Below the pieces are notes generated by a model. That model saw only the letters and a list, made by a program, of their open reading frames with translations. It was not told the origin of the DNA and did not search any database. The translations under genes and the position numbers were made by a program. This document shows, piece after piece, positions 28,289-37,643 of a stretch of DNA of 64,000 bases. Position 1 is the stretch's first letter. Every line of letters starts with the position of its first letter. This DNA is from Chloroflexus aggregans DSM 9485 (GTDB taxonomy: Bacteria > Chloroflexota > Chloroflexia > Chloroflexales > Chloroflexaceae). The DNA is taken from positions 964,001 to 1,028,000 of the forward strand of contig NC_011831.1 of NCBI RefSeq assembly GCF_000021945.1, given 5' to 3'.

Positions 28289-29202
28289 AACCGCGGGTTG
28301 CGATTATTGTGTTGACGTACAACGGTATTAGCGACACACTAGCCTGTCTCGCCTCGCTCAAACGGTTGACGTACCCGGCCAAGCGATACGACGTAGTGGT
28401 CGTTGATAACGCATCGCGTGATGGTACACCTGCACAAGTACGCAGCACATTCCCACAAACGATCGTGATCGAGAATGGGGTAAACCTCGGCTTTGCCGCC
28501 GGCAACAATGTTGGGTTGCGTTACGCGCAAGTGCACGGGTACGACTACGTGCTGCTACTCAACAACGATACCGAAGTAGCACCGGATATGCTCGAACAGC
28601 TTGTGGCAGCCGCCGAGACCGACTCGGCGATCGCTGCGGTGGGGCCGATCATCTACTATTACGACGCACCTCAGCGCATTTGGTCGGCAGGCGGCAGCAT
28701 CGACTGGCGGCGTGGCATTTGCCGGATGGCCGGCGAAGCCGACGACCATGGTCAATATCCGGCACGTGCCGTCGATTTCGTGACCGGTTGCGCCATGTTG
28801 ATCCGGGTGGCGGTGTTGGATCGGGTTGGTCTCCTCGACGAACGATTTTTTATGTATTTTGAAGAGACCGAATGGTGTGTACGGGCCGCACGGGCCGGAT
28901 ACTATTGCTACTTCACCCCGACGGCCAAAGTCTGGCACAAAATCCCGCTCAATGCCCGGTTTGATCGCGAGTACCTCGCCTACTATATGACACGCAACCG
29001 GTTACTCTTTCTCCACACAACGCGAGTTAGTTGGCGAACGTGGCTCGATGCCCTGATCAGGCAAGATATGCGCACCTACCTTAGTCTCTGGTTACGCCCC
29101 AAGTGGCGGACACGCAAGGGCAGAATTGGGATGTGGTACGGCTGGCTCGATTTCTGGCGGGGGCGATTTGGGCCGGCGCCGAGGGTAGTGGTGGGGAGAT
29201 AG
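28285..29202 (+). CDS. Glycosyltransferase family 2 (rhamnosyltransferase-like)
   Basis: ATG 28285 overlaps the previous stop (ATGA) and gives 305 residues. GT-A motifs are present: VAIIVLTYNGISDTLACLASL, VVVDNASRDG, NLGFAAGNNVGLRYA, the metal-binding DTE in LLNNDTEVAPD, DFVTGCAMLIR and DERFFMYFEETEWCVRA. This pattern is that of WbbL-type rhamnosyltransferases, although donor identity cannot be confirmed. Confidence 0.92.
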   Translation: MKPRVAIIVLTYNGISDTLACLASLKRLTYPAKRYDVVVVDNASRDGTPAQVRSTFPQTIVIENGVNLGFAAGNNVGLRYAQVHGYDYVLLLNNDTEVAPDMLEQLVAAAETDSAIAAVGPIIYYYDAPQRIWSAGGSIDWRRGICRMAGEADDHGQYPARAVDFVTGCAMLIRVAVLDRVGLLDERFFMYFEETEWCVRAARAGYYCYFTPTAKVWHKIPLNARFDREYLAYYMTRNRLLFLHTTRVSWRTWLDALIRQDMRTYLSLWLRPKWRTRKGRIGMWYGWLDFWRGRFGPAPRVVVGR

Positions 29203-29204
29203 CA

Positions 29205-29237
29205 CACGGATGCACACGGGTGCGACGGATTGGAACT
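29205..29237. repeat. Remnant of the ACGGATG repeat family
   Basis: The 52-base gap contains CACACGGATGCACACGGGTG and GCGACGGATT, the same words that build the array at 37363-37622 (for instance GATGCGACGGAT). It looks like a short decayed copy. Confidence 0.5.
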
Positions 29238-29254
29238 GTTGAGGGTTGGTGGAT

Positions 29255-30427
29255 ATGGAGCAGCTAGCGCACAAACGGCCATTACGGATCGGCATCGATG
29301 CCCGCTACCTCTCGCATGGGTTAGTCGGCGGCATTCACACCTATCTCAAACATCTGTTGCCGGAGCTATTTCTTGCCGGCAGCAATGAGCAATTTGTGTT
29401 GTACACCGACCGCAAAGCACCGTTTGAGCTAAGCAATTTGCCGGCTAATGTGACGATCCGTACCTTGCCGTACCGCAACACCCTATCGAGTATCAGGAAT
29501 GACGTGGTTGGTCTGCGCCGCGCAATGACTGCCGACCGGATCGATGTTGCGCACTTTCCGGCTAACTATGGGTTTGGGCCGCGCCACGCCGTCACGATCA
29601 TTACCCTGCACGATGCGATTAACGTCATGCCGTGGCATGAGATTATTGCCGGCCACAACAAAGACCCGCGTTCAATCACGATGATGACGTATCTCCATGT
29701 GATGACACGGCGCGCAGTGAGCCGATCGCACGGCTTACTGACCGTGTCGCAGCATGCGAAACGCGATATTCTGCGCTATTGCCGGTATGATGTCGATGCG
29801 ATCAGCGTCATTCCGCACGGCCCGCCCCCCGATGTCCGCCGGATTACCGATGAGCAGGTCTTAGCTGAAGTGCGGGAACGATATGGACTAACACGCCCGT
29901 TTGTACTGGCCGATGGGTTAAAAAACCCGGCAGTACTCACGCGCGCATGGCTGCTGTTGCCGGAATCGCTACGGCAGCGGTATGAAATCGTCTTTTTCGC
30001 TCGCCGTGAACCGTGGCCGGCCGTGCGCGAGGCAGTAGCGGCGGGATATGCTCATCTGCTCTTGCGTCCGCCACGGCCTGATCTCATTACACTATTTAGT
30101 ATGGCAGCAGCGTTTGTTTTTCCATCATGGTTTGAGGGGTTTGGAATCCCGATCCTTGAAGCGATGATCTGTGGCGCGCCAGTGATTGCCTCTGATCGCG
30201 GCGCCATCCCGGAAGTCGTAGGCGATGCCGGTCTGATTGGTGACGCAGAAGATAAACAAACCTTGGCCCGTCATCTCACCACAGTGCTGAGCGACCCCAC
30301 TGCAGCCGAACGGCTGCGGCAAGCAGGTTGGCAGCGCGCCCAGCAGTTTTCATGGCAGCGAGCCGCGCAGCAAACACTCACGGCTTATTATGCTGCTGTG
30401 GAGCGGCAGCAGCGATTAGCAGCATAG
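29255..30427 (+). CDS. Glycosyltransferase family 4 (mannosyltransferase-like)
   Basis: From ATG 29255 (GAGGG nine bases upstream) the protein has 390 residues. RIGIDARYLSHGLVGGIHTYLKHL is the characteristic start of the WbaZ/mtfB-like GT4 group. LHDAINVMPW, VSQHAKRDILRY and the E-x7-E motif EGFGIPILE in WFEGFGIPILEAMICGAPVI are present, followed by IPEVVGDAG. An earlier TTG at 29246 is in frame but less likely. It is part of a run of genes separated by under 60 bases. Confidence 0.92.
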   Translation: MEQLAHKRPLRIGIDARYLSHGLVGGIHTYLKHLLPELFLAGSNEQFVLYTDRKAPFELSNLPANVTIRTLPYRNTLSSIRNDVVGLRRAMTADRIDVAHFPANYGFGPRHAVTIITLHDAINVMPWHEIIAGHNKDPRSITMMTYLHVMTRRAVSRSHGLLTVSQHAKRDILRYCRYDVDAISVIPHGPPPDVRRITDEQVLAEVRERYGLTRPFVLADGLKNPAVLTRAWLLLPESLRQRYEIVFFARREPWPAVREAVAAGYAHLLLRPPRPDLITLFSMAAAFVFPSWFEGFGIPILEAMICGAPVIASDRGAIPEVVGDAGLIGDAEDKQTLARHLTTVLSDPTAAERLRQAGWQRAQQFSWQRAAQQTLTAYYAAVERQQRLAA

Positions 30428-30458
30428 ATTGGAACAGCATAACCAATAGGACGACGCC

Positions 30459-31676
30459 ATGCGCATCCTCATCCTCTCAACGTGGTGGCCTGAACCCGAC
30501 GACAACGGCTCGCGTTTGCGAGCAATGGCGATTCTGCGCGGCTTAGCGGCCCGGCACGAACTACACCTGCTGGCCTTCAGTCAAGGGCCGGCCACTGAGG
30601 TACAAGCTAACGAAATCGGACGGTTGTGCCGCTCGTGGCAAGCATTCACACGACCTGACCGATTGCTGACGGTGCGAGATCGGCTGGGGAGTTTGATCAG
30701 TCCACGACCGGCTGCAGTACGGGTACGGTGGAGCAAGCCTCTCGCACAGGCAGTGCAAGAGGCGGTGGTACGATGGCAACCGGATGTCGTATTGGCGTTA
30801 CAAATCGACATGGCACCATACGCCTTGCTCGCCCGCAATCTCCCACTCGTCCTTGAAGAACTAGAACTGGCGCTCATCTTGGAAGACTACCAACGCTGGC
30901 GAGGACTGCGTCGGTTACGGAGCCTCCTGACGGCACTGCAACATCGCCGCTACGTATCAACAATCTTGCCGGCGTTTGCGGCTGTCACCACTGTTTCCGA
31001 ACGGGAAGCGGAACTTGCCCGCCAGATTGTCGGAACACAACATCCGATCATCACGGTCATTCCCAACGGGGTTGATAGCGCCGCTTGCGCCGCTTACGGC
31101 TACCGGCCCGAACCTGACACGCTGATCTACCCCGGTGCGCTCTCGTACAGTGCTAACTTTGATGCGGTCAATTACTTCCTCGGCCAAATCTGGCCACTAA
31201 TCCGCGCCCGCCACCCACAAGCGCGCTTCCGTATTACCGGACGAGTCACCGCTGAGCAGCGTGCGGCGTTGCCGAACGGGCCAGGGATTGAATTTACCGG
31301 CTATGTAGACGACATCCGTGACGTGATTTCACACCATGCGGTTGAAGTAGTGCCCATCCGCGAGGGGGGTGGTACGCGGCTAAAGATTCTCGAAGCGCTG
31401 GCGTTAGGGGTGCCCGTGATCAGCACGAGCAAAGGAGCGGAAGGGCTAGCGCTGATTGACGGCAAACACCTGCTATTGGCCGATACGCCAATGGATTTCG
31501 CCCGTGCCACGAGCCGCCTGCTCAACGACCCACCGCTCGCCCACCAGCTTGGCGCAGCCGGCCAGCACGCGGTGGCCGCGCGTTACGATTGGCAAGTGAT
31601 TGTGCCACGCTTAAACGACGTACTGGAAGAAGTTGCACAACCAAGGAAGCACCGCTATGACCTGGTCCGTGCCTGA
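30459..31676 (+). CDS. Glycosyltransferase, GT4-like
   Basis: The 405-residue GT-B protein has the N-terminal RILILSTWWPEPDDNGSRLR and the C-terminal signature EGGGTRLKILEALALGVPVI, a version of the GT4 motif with nine residues between the glutamates, shared with the 61273 gene. TVIPNGVDSAACAA and YPGALSYSANFDAV are the linker and the second domain start. Its last 20 bases overlap the next start. Confidence 0.9.
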   Translation: MRILILSTWWPEPDDNGSRLRAMAILRGLAARHELHLLAFSQGPATEVQANEIGRLCRSWQAFTRPDRLLTVRDRLGSLISPRPAAVRVRWSKPLAQAVQEAVVRWQPDVVLALQIDMAPYALLARNLPLVLEELELALILEDYQRWRGLRRLRSLLTALQHRRYVSTILPAFAAVTTVSEREAELARQIVGTQHPIITVIPNGVDSAACAAYGYRPEPDTLIYPGALSYSANFDAVNYFLGQIWPLIRARHPQARFRITGRVTAEQRAALPNGPGIEFTGYVDDIRDVISHHAVEVVPIREGGGTRLKILEALALGVPVISTSKGAEGLALIDGKHLLLADTPMDFARATSRLLNDPPLAHQLGAAGQHAVAARYDWQVIVPRLNDVLEEVAQPRKHRYDLVRA

Positions 31677-32598
31677 GGCAAGTATTATTATCGTCAACTG
31701 GAATACGCGCCAACTGCTGCTCGACTGTCTAGCGGCGCTACCGGCGGCTACCGCTGGTATCGAGACGGAAGTCTGGGTGGTTGACAACGGCTCACGTGAT
31801 GGAAGCGTCGCTGCGGTAGCCGCAACCTTTCCCGATGTCTTCATCATCGCCAACCCGGACAACCGTGGCTTTGCCGCGGCGAATAACCAGGCGATACGAG
31901 CCAGTAGCGGGCGGTACGTCTTCCTGCTCAACAGCGACACCATCGCTCAGCCTGCATCGATCACTCGGCTAGTACACTTCCTCGACACTCACCCAGAAGT
32001 TGGCGTCGTTGGGCCGCAGTTGCGCAATGCTGACGGCTCGTTACAACCATCGTGGGCGATGTTCCCGAACTTGATCACCGAACTGACCGGCAAAAAGATC
32101 CGGTGGCGGCGGCGATATGCAACAAACGATGGATCGCCGGCTTACGAAACCGACTGGCTCGACGGCGCAGCGATGCTTGTACGGCGAGAGGTGGTGAAGC
32201 AGGTTGGGTTAATCGACGAATCATACTTTATGTACACTGAAGAAGTCGATTGGTGCTACCGAATCAAGCGTGTCGGGTGGCGGATCTGCTACCTCCCGAC
32301 ATCGTCCATTATTCATTTTGGCGGCCAGAGTAGTAAACAAGCGGCAACCCGCATGAAGGCCGAACTCTACTTCAGTAAATTACGCTTCTTTGCCAAGCAC
32401 TACGGCCAAACCGCAGCATGGCTACTCAGATTAGGACTACAGATCATCTTTTTCGGAAAAGCAACCCTTGGCAGCATCTTGATGGTAGCCGGCGGTGGTC
32501 ATCATCCCACCGGCAAGCAATTTGTGCGTGACGGCGGTCTGCTGTGGGTAGCGATTAGACGGCGGGGTCGGCAACCGCTCACACCAGAGCGGTTTTGA
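31657..32598 (+). CDS. Glycosyltransferase family 2
   Basis: ATG 31657 follows AAGGAAG inside the end of the previous gene; the protein has 313 residues. GT-A motifs ASIIIVNWNTRQLLLDCL, VVDNGSRDGSV, NRGFAAANNQAI, LLNSDTIAQP and the C-terminal SYFMYTEEVDWCYRIKRVGW match WbbL-like rhamnosyl- or related glycosyltransferases. A hydrophobic segment near 260-280 suggests membrane association. Confidence 0.92.
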   Translation: MTWSVPEASIIIVNWNTRQLLLDCLAALPAATAGIETEVWVVDNGSRDGSVAAVAATFPDVFIIANPDNRGFAAANNQAIRASSGRYVFLLNSDTIAQPASITRLVHFLDTHPEVGVVGPQLRNADGSLQPSWAMFPNLITELTGKKIRWRRRYATNDGSPAYETDWLDGAAMLVRREVVKQVGLIDESYFMYTEEVDWCYRIKRVGWRICYLPTSSIIHFGGQSSKQAATRMKAELYFSKLRFFAKHYGQTAAWLLRLGLQIIFFGKATLGSILMVAGGGHHPTGKQFVRDGGLLWVAIRRRGRQPLTPERF

Positions 32599-32621
32599 TC
32601 CGAAGCTGAGGAAATAGCACG

Positions 32622-34034
32622 ATGCGTTCTTTGCTGTACGCTTTTGAAGCACCACCGTGGCTGCGACGACTGCCACAACCGCTGCTTGTGGGCGGAGTGA
32701 TCGGTTGGCTAGCAGTGTATAGCCTCGCGATCGGGGTGATGTTCGGCAGCAATCGCACGTTGATCGGATTGGCCCTATTGGCATTACCGTTTGGGCTGAT
32801 TGGTCTTACCTTACTGCTCTACCGATTCGAGTGGTTTGTGTTGATCTTGCCATTGACCGCACTTGCGATGCGACCGGTGGCGTTGCCGGCCGGTAATAAT
32901 AGCCATTTGCCGATCAGTATGCTGCTTACCCTCGCGTTGTGCGGCATTTGGGTGTTGGCAATGATCAAACGACGCACGTGGCAACTAACACCTTCACCGC
33001 TCAACAAGCCACTGCTCGCCTTGATGGGCTGTTTCATCTTCTCGACCATCTGGGGCACAATCTGGGCCGATCCGATCCTTGATTGGTGGATTATGGGCAA
33101 TTTTCGCTTGGCCCAATTCGCTTCACTGCTCTCTTTTCTTGGCTTGCTCGCCACACCGTTACTGATTGGGCGTTTCATTCGGTTTAAATGGCAGATCAAA
33201 GCCTATCTGGCAATGTTCATCATTTGCGGCAGCCTGATGACTGTCGCTCAGACGTTCGGTATCGATCAAATTATGTTAAACGATGCCGGCCTATGGGGGC
33301 TTTGGTTTGCGCTTCCACTTGCCGGAGTCACCTATCTCCAACCACGGCTACACTGGCGATGGCGGTTGGCGGGTAGTGTACTACTCCTCTGGCACTTGTG
33401 GCTGGCTGCCATTCGCAATTCACTTTGGATTTCGGGTTGGCTACCAACTATCATCGGCCTTGTTGTTATGACCTTTCTTATATCACGACGTATCTTTTTC
33501 GTTCTCGTCCTTATTATTGCTATCAATCTGGCGATTGGGCCTGGCAGACACTACATCGACCAAGTGGTCAACGAGAACATTGAAGAGGGAGGGTTGGGTC
33601 GGCTCGAAATCTGGCAACGCAATCTCTCGATCGTCCAGCAACACTGGCTTTTTGGGATGGGAGTTGCCGGGTATGCACCGTACAACATGACCTATTTTCG
33701 TTACGATGCTCGTTCGACCCACAACAATTACTTCGATATTCTGGCTCAATTTGGTGTCATCGGCTTTGGCCTCTGGCTCTGGTTCACCATTGTTAGTATC
33801 CGGTACGGTTGGCGTACCATTGCGCTTGCACCACCGGGCATTTTACACACCACCGCCATTGTGGCCATCGCCGGTTGGATAGCAGCTCAGTTCTCGATGA
33901 TGCTCGGTGATTGGATTTTACCGTTTCTCTACAACCAGACCGTCGCCGGTTATGCATATACCGTCTATAGCTGGATATTCCTCGGCTTACTGATTAGTGT
34001 GCGACAGTTGGTGCAGAAAGAGCCATTGTCATGA
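32622..34034 (+). CDS. O-antigen ligase/Wzy-type polymerase
   Basis: A 470-residue protein with about 12 membrane helices and a large external loop near 320-360. That loop holds GRLEIWQRNLSIVQQHWLFGMGVAGY and TYFRYDARSTHNNYFDILAQFG; the WaaL/Wzy family is recognised by this G-R-x-x-I-W and H-N-x-x-x-x-x-x-x-x-G arrangement. Such proteins polymerise repeat units or ligate glycan to an acceptor outside the membrane. The stop overlaps the next ATG by four bases. Confidence 0.9.
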   Translation: MRSLLYAFEAPPWLRRLPQPLLVGGVIGWLAVYSLAIGVMFGSNRTLIGLALLALPFGLIGLTLLLYRFEWFVLILPLTALAMRPVALPAGNNSHLPISMLLTLALCGIWVLAMIKRRTWQLTPSPLNKPLLALMGCFIFSTIWGTIWADPILDWWIMGNFRLAQFASLLSFLGLLATPLLIGRFIRFKWQIKAYLAMFIICGSLMTVAQTFGIDQIMLNDAGLWGLWFALPLAGVTYLQPRLHWRWRLAGSVLLLWHLWLAAIRNSLWISGWLPTIIGLVVMTFLISRRIFFVLVLIIAINLAIGPGRHYIDQVVNENIEEGGLGRLEIWQRNLSIVQQHWLFGMGVAGYAPYNMTYFRYDARSTHNNYFDILAQFGVIGFGLWLWFTIVSIRYGWRTIALAPPGILHTTAIVAIAGWIAAQFSMMLGDWILPFLYNQTVAGYAYTVYSWIFLGLLISVRQLVQKEPLS

Positions 34035-35677
34035 AACGTCGGCTCAGCGCATTCCTTGCCCTGATCTGCTACCTGATCGGCTTCAACGTTACACAACTAT
34101 CACACGGCCAGAGTATCTGGTCGTTACCGATTGAGTTGTCACCGCTGCAATACGGCCAACGACCGCTTGAGCAACTCGAACGACCGTATGGCTGGTCATG
34201 GTTGCCCGATATGACACTCGGCCCTGACGGTAGCGTGCATGTGGTATGGTACGGGGGCCTGATTAAGGACCAAGGTAATGAAGGTACGGTTGATCTATTG
34301 ATGTATCGCCGTCGTAACGCCGATGGCTCGTGGGAGCCGGTGCGTGAATTGTTCGCACCAGGCGAAGGTGGTTACACGGTTCGCACGAGCATAACCCTTG
34401 GGCGCGACGGGAATCTCCATCTCCTTTACCGAGCCGGAACACGCATCTTGTACACGAACGCGAACTGGCGTGGCGCCATCCAACCACATGCGTGGCAACC
34501 TGAGAGGGTAATCAGCGATAGTGGTTACTATGTTGCGCTCGCCGCCGATCAGACCGGAGGGTTGCACGCTTTTTGGAGTGATATTGTTACCGAGAACACC
34601 AACCCACACTGTTATCGGTGTGGTGAACTCTTTTACCGACGCTCGACCGACAATGGTGTCACGTGGTCACCGGTTGTTAATCTCTCGCGTACCGACGAAG
34701 GTGATAATCGTCCACAGGTACGGATTGATAGGTTCAACCGTATTCACATTGTTTGGGATGTCGGGGCCGATTGGTACGCCGGGCAAGGACAACCCCACTA
34801 TGGTATGTACCGACGTTCGGATGATGGGGGGCTGACATGGAGCGAACCGGTGCGATTCAGCTTACCACCGGCTGTGGTACAAGAAATTCGCCAGCAGCAA
34901 AATCAGGTGACGACAGGCAATGATGCGCAGAAACCGCCTTTTGAGGCGGTCCAGCAGACGGCATTGGCGGTTGATGAAGCCGGTAATCCATTTGTCGTCT
35001 ATCGTGGCGTCCACAACGATCGTCTCTACTTTCAGCGTTCGCTCGATGGAGGCAATACGTGGACACCGGCGAGTGAGCTGCCCTATGTGCGGGCGCGTAA
35101 TATCACCGACAATAACCTTGATTATTACAGTCTTGCGGCTGATAGCGCCAATAACATCCATTTATTAATGGTGGGGTTTGTAGGAACCAGCACGACCGAT
35201 ACCCCACCGGCCCTGATTCATATGACGTTCGACGGCACACGATGGTTATCGCCGCGAATCGTGATGCAGAACGAGCTATACCCTGAATTGCCACGACTGG
35301 CGATCTACAATGGCAATCAACTGCACGCTGTCTGGTTTACGCGGTCGAGTTTGTTTGAAGCTAAGAAGTCGAATAAACGGCCGGTCTATCAAATTTGGTA
35401 TAGCACTGCACAACTCAACCTACCGGCCCAACCCGGTATTCCGCTCTTTACTCCAACACCGGTCACAACCACACCAACCGCTGTGGCCGGCGTTGTAGTT
35501 ATGCCAACGGCCACCCCTATTGTGTTACCCGATGAGATACGTCACGCACCTGCCTTGCAAGAACCAATGCGCTGGGAGTTGTATGGTTTACAGGCGATCG
35601 GTATTGCTTTGATATTGACCATCATCGGTATTGGCGTCATCGGTGGACTAATCATGATCAGGCGGTCACACCGATAG
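34031..35677 (+). CDS. Exported sialidase-like beta-propeller, C-terminal membrane anchor
   Basis: It has a signal peptide (MKRRLSAFLALICYLIGFN) and 548 residues. Three Asp-box-like repeats are clear (RSTDNGVTWS, RSDDGGLTWS, RSLDGGNTWT), as are further blade strands with HVVWYGG, HLLYRAG, HAFWSD, HIVWDVG, HLLMVG and HAVWFT. A Thr/Pro-rich linker (about 470-495) leads to one C-terminal helix (about 515-540) ending in RRSHR. It should be tethered outside the membrane. Sialidase catalytic residues cannot be confirmed, and a glycan-binding role is also possible. ATGA overlap with the polymerase gene couples the two. Confidence 0.85.
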   Translation: MKRRLSAFLALICYLIGFNVTQLSHGQSIWSLPIELSPLQYGQRPLEQLERPYGWSWLPDMTLGPDGSVHVVWYGGLIKDQGNEGTVDLLMYRRRNADGSWEPVRELFAPGEGGYTVRTSITLGRDGNLHLLYRAGTRILYTNANWRGAIQPHAWQPERVISDSGYYVALAADQTGGLHAFWSDIVTENTNPHCYRCGELFYRRSTDNGVTWSPVVNLSRTDEGDNRPQVRIDRFNRIHIVWDVGADWYAGQGQPHYGMYRRSDDGGLTWSEPVRFSLPPAVVQEIRQQQNQVTTGNDAQKPPFEAVQQTALAVDEAGNPFVVYRGVHNDRLYFQRSLDGGNTWTPASELPYVRARNITDNNLDYYSLAADSANNIHLLMVGFVGTSTTDTPPALIHMTFDGTRWLSPRIVMQNELYPELPRLAIYNGNQLHAVWFTRSSLFEAKKSNKRPVYQIWYSTAQLNLPAQPGIPLFTPTPVTTTPTAVAGVVVMPTATPIVLPDEIRHAPALQEPMRWELYGLQAIGIALILTIIGIGVIGGLIMIRRSHR

Positions 35678-35695
35678 AGATGGAGGAGAGTACGC

Positions 35696-37354
35696 ATGGC
35701 CATTACCCAGCCCAAAAAGATAACCGTCACGATTCAATCAACCGCACGCCGGTTGTTGATTGATGCGGCCGAGTGGCGCTTTTACGGGTGGGTCATTCTT
35801 GGCTTACTCATCGTGATTTGGGCGCCAATAGTGTTTGCTTTTGTCACCGCACCGCCTGACCGTCAGTTTATGGGTGTGATCGATGGGGTACCGGATCACA
35901 ACCAATATTTTGCGTGGATGCGCAGCTTTACTACAGCGAATCTCGCGGCAAACCGGCTCACTCCAGAACCGAATGAGCCGGCGTTTTTCAATCTGCTGTG
36001 GTGGGTAACTGCACGATTGAGCGTGATCACCGGCGTATCGTACATTATCGCCTATACCATCTTGCGTCTAGTAGCGATCCTTTCGCTCATCGGCAGTCTG
36101 CTGATCTTTTTACAACTCATGGTTGATCAGCCGCGCCAACGTCAGATCGCTTTCTGGCTAATTTGCACCAGCAGTGGCCTCGGTGTGATTTGGATTGTGA
36201 TCAAATATCTCGTCGGTTTACCTGAGGCACCTTTCCCTATTAGCATTTACACCGTTGAGCCAAATACGCTGATGATCATGCAGGCCTTTCCACACTTCAC
36301 TATGGCACTTGCGTTGATCATCACGATCTTTAGCTTAATGTGGTTAGGATGGCGCAAACAACAATTACGCTACGCCATCGGCGCCGGTATCGTGGGAGCA
36401 GTGTTAGCACTGCAACATGCCTACGATTTGCTGATCGTCTATAGCATGTTAGGCCTCTTCGGCCTGCTGATTTGGTGGCGCGACCGGCGTTTTCCTAGTC
36501 TACTTTTCCAACAGGGTGTGATATTAGTGTTCTTTTCAGCGCCAGGGGCACTCTATCTGGCCTATCTAGTCGCGAATGAGCCGATTTGGGGGCGTAAACT
36601 TGAACAGTTCGATAATGCCGGTGTGTTTACGCCCAACCCGGCGTTGCTGGTAATATTGCTCGGTGTACCGTTCGTGCTCGCCCTCGCCGGTCTCCGTCGG
36701 CGCATGTTTCGTAGCGCCGACGATCGCGATATGTTGATCGCTGCTTGGTTTGTGGTTCACTTTGTGTTGATGTACTTACCGCTGAAATTTCAGATTCATA
36801 TGTTGCTTGGTGTGCAAGTACCAATGGTGTTGCTCGCAACACGCTATCTCGATGAACGGCTTATTCCGGCCTTGCGTCGGGGTGGGCGGTATGCGTTGGG
36901 ATTGGGCGTAGCCGCCGTATTCGGTCTGAGTATTGTCACGAGCGTGTATATCCAAGGATGGCGTTTTGTGTACCTGGCACGCTACGAGCAACCGCACTAC
37001 CTGACCAATGATGAATTGGCTGCATTACAATGGCTACAACAGCATACCACTGCCGATGATGTGGTCTTAGCCGATATTGAGCTAGGACAATTCGTGCCGG
37101 TTTGGAGCGATGCACGGGCGTATATCGCCCATTGGGCGGGCACGCTCAACTTTTTTAGCCGACGGGATAACGCCCGTACCGTCCTTGACCCGACTACCTC
37201 ATCCGATCAACGTCAGCGGATTCTTGCTGCAGATGGTGTGTCGTATGTGGTAATGCGCGACCGCGACGGGTCTCGTACTGCGCTAAGCCAGGATAACCAT
37301 CTGGTCGTGGTGTACGAGAACGCAACGGTGTCGGTGTATCGAGTACGGCGGTGA
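35696..37354 (+). CDS. Polytopic GT-C-like membrane protein
   Basis: The 552-residue protein has about 11 membrane helices, followed by a soluble C-terminal part (about 440-552) with LQWLQQHTTADDVVLADIE and YVVMRDRDG, an organisation common in GT-C lipid-linked-sugar transferases of bacteria. The first loop carries DGVPDHNQYFAWM, with acidic residues where GT-C enzymes place their catalytic Asp. The donor would be a polyprenyl-phosphate sugar. GGAGGAG precedes the ATG. Confidence 0.75.
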   Translation: MAITQPKKITVTIQSTARRLLIDAAEWRFYGWVILGLLIVIWAPIVFAFVTAPPDRQFMGVIDGVPDHNQYFAWMRSFTTANLAANRLTPEPNEPAFFNLLWWVTARLSVITGVSYIIAYTILRLVAILSLIGSLLIFLQLMVDQPRQRQIAFWLICTSSGLGVIWIVIKYLVGLPEAPFPISIYTVEPNTLMIMQAFPHFTMALALIITIFSLMWLGWRKQQLRYAIGAGIVGAVLALQHAYDLLIVYSMLGLFGLLIWWRDRRFPSLLFQQGVILVFFSAPGALYLAYLVANEPIWGRKLEQFDNAGVFTPNPALLVILLGVPFVLALAGLRRRMFRSADDRDMLIAAWFVVHFVLMYLPLKFQIHMLLGVQVPMVLLATRYLDERLIPALRRGGRYALGLGVAAVFGLSIVTSVYIQGWRFVYLARYEQPHYLTNDELAALQWLQQHTTADDVVLADIELGQFVPVWSDARAYIAHWAGTLNFFSRRDNARTVLDPTTSSDQRQRILAADGVSYVVMRDRDGSRTALSQDNHLVVVYENATVSVYRVRR

Positions 37355-37362
37355 GATGAAGA

Positions 37363-37622
37363 GGGCACGGATGAAGACGGATGCGACGGATAGGCACGGA
37401 TGGGAACAGATGGGGGGAGGGGAGGGGACACGGATCGGGACGGATGAAGCGGACACGGATTGAGACGGATGAAGCGGACACGGATCGGGACGGATGAGAC
37501 GGATAGGCACGGATGGGAGGAAATAACATACAATACAAACAATACAAACGCTCGCGATCCGTGGGCATCCGTCTAATCCGTTACATCCGCGTGCTTTCGC
37601 TCGCGATCCGTGAGCATCCGTC
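37363..37622. repeat. ACGGATG repeat array with inverted arms
   Basis: The left arm (37365-37515) holds about 12 copies of ACGGAT, with the longer unit GAAGCGGACACGGAT repeated. The right arm (37550-37622) carries the reverse complement: GCTCGCGATCCGTG-GCATCCGTC occurs at 37550-37573 and 37599-37622. The arms flank a short AT-rich spacer with CAATACAAA repeats. Long reading frames seen on the minus strand here come from the repeats, not from a gene. Confidence 0.85.
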
Positions 37623-37643
37623 CAACATAGCAAAGGACAGTGT

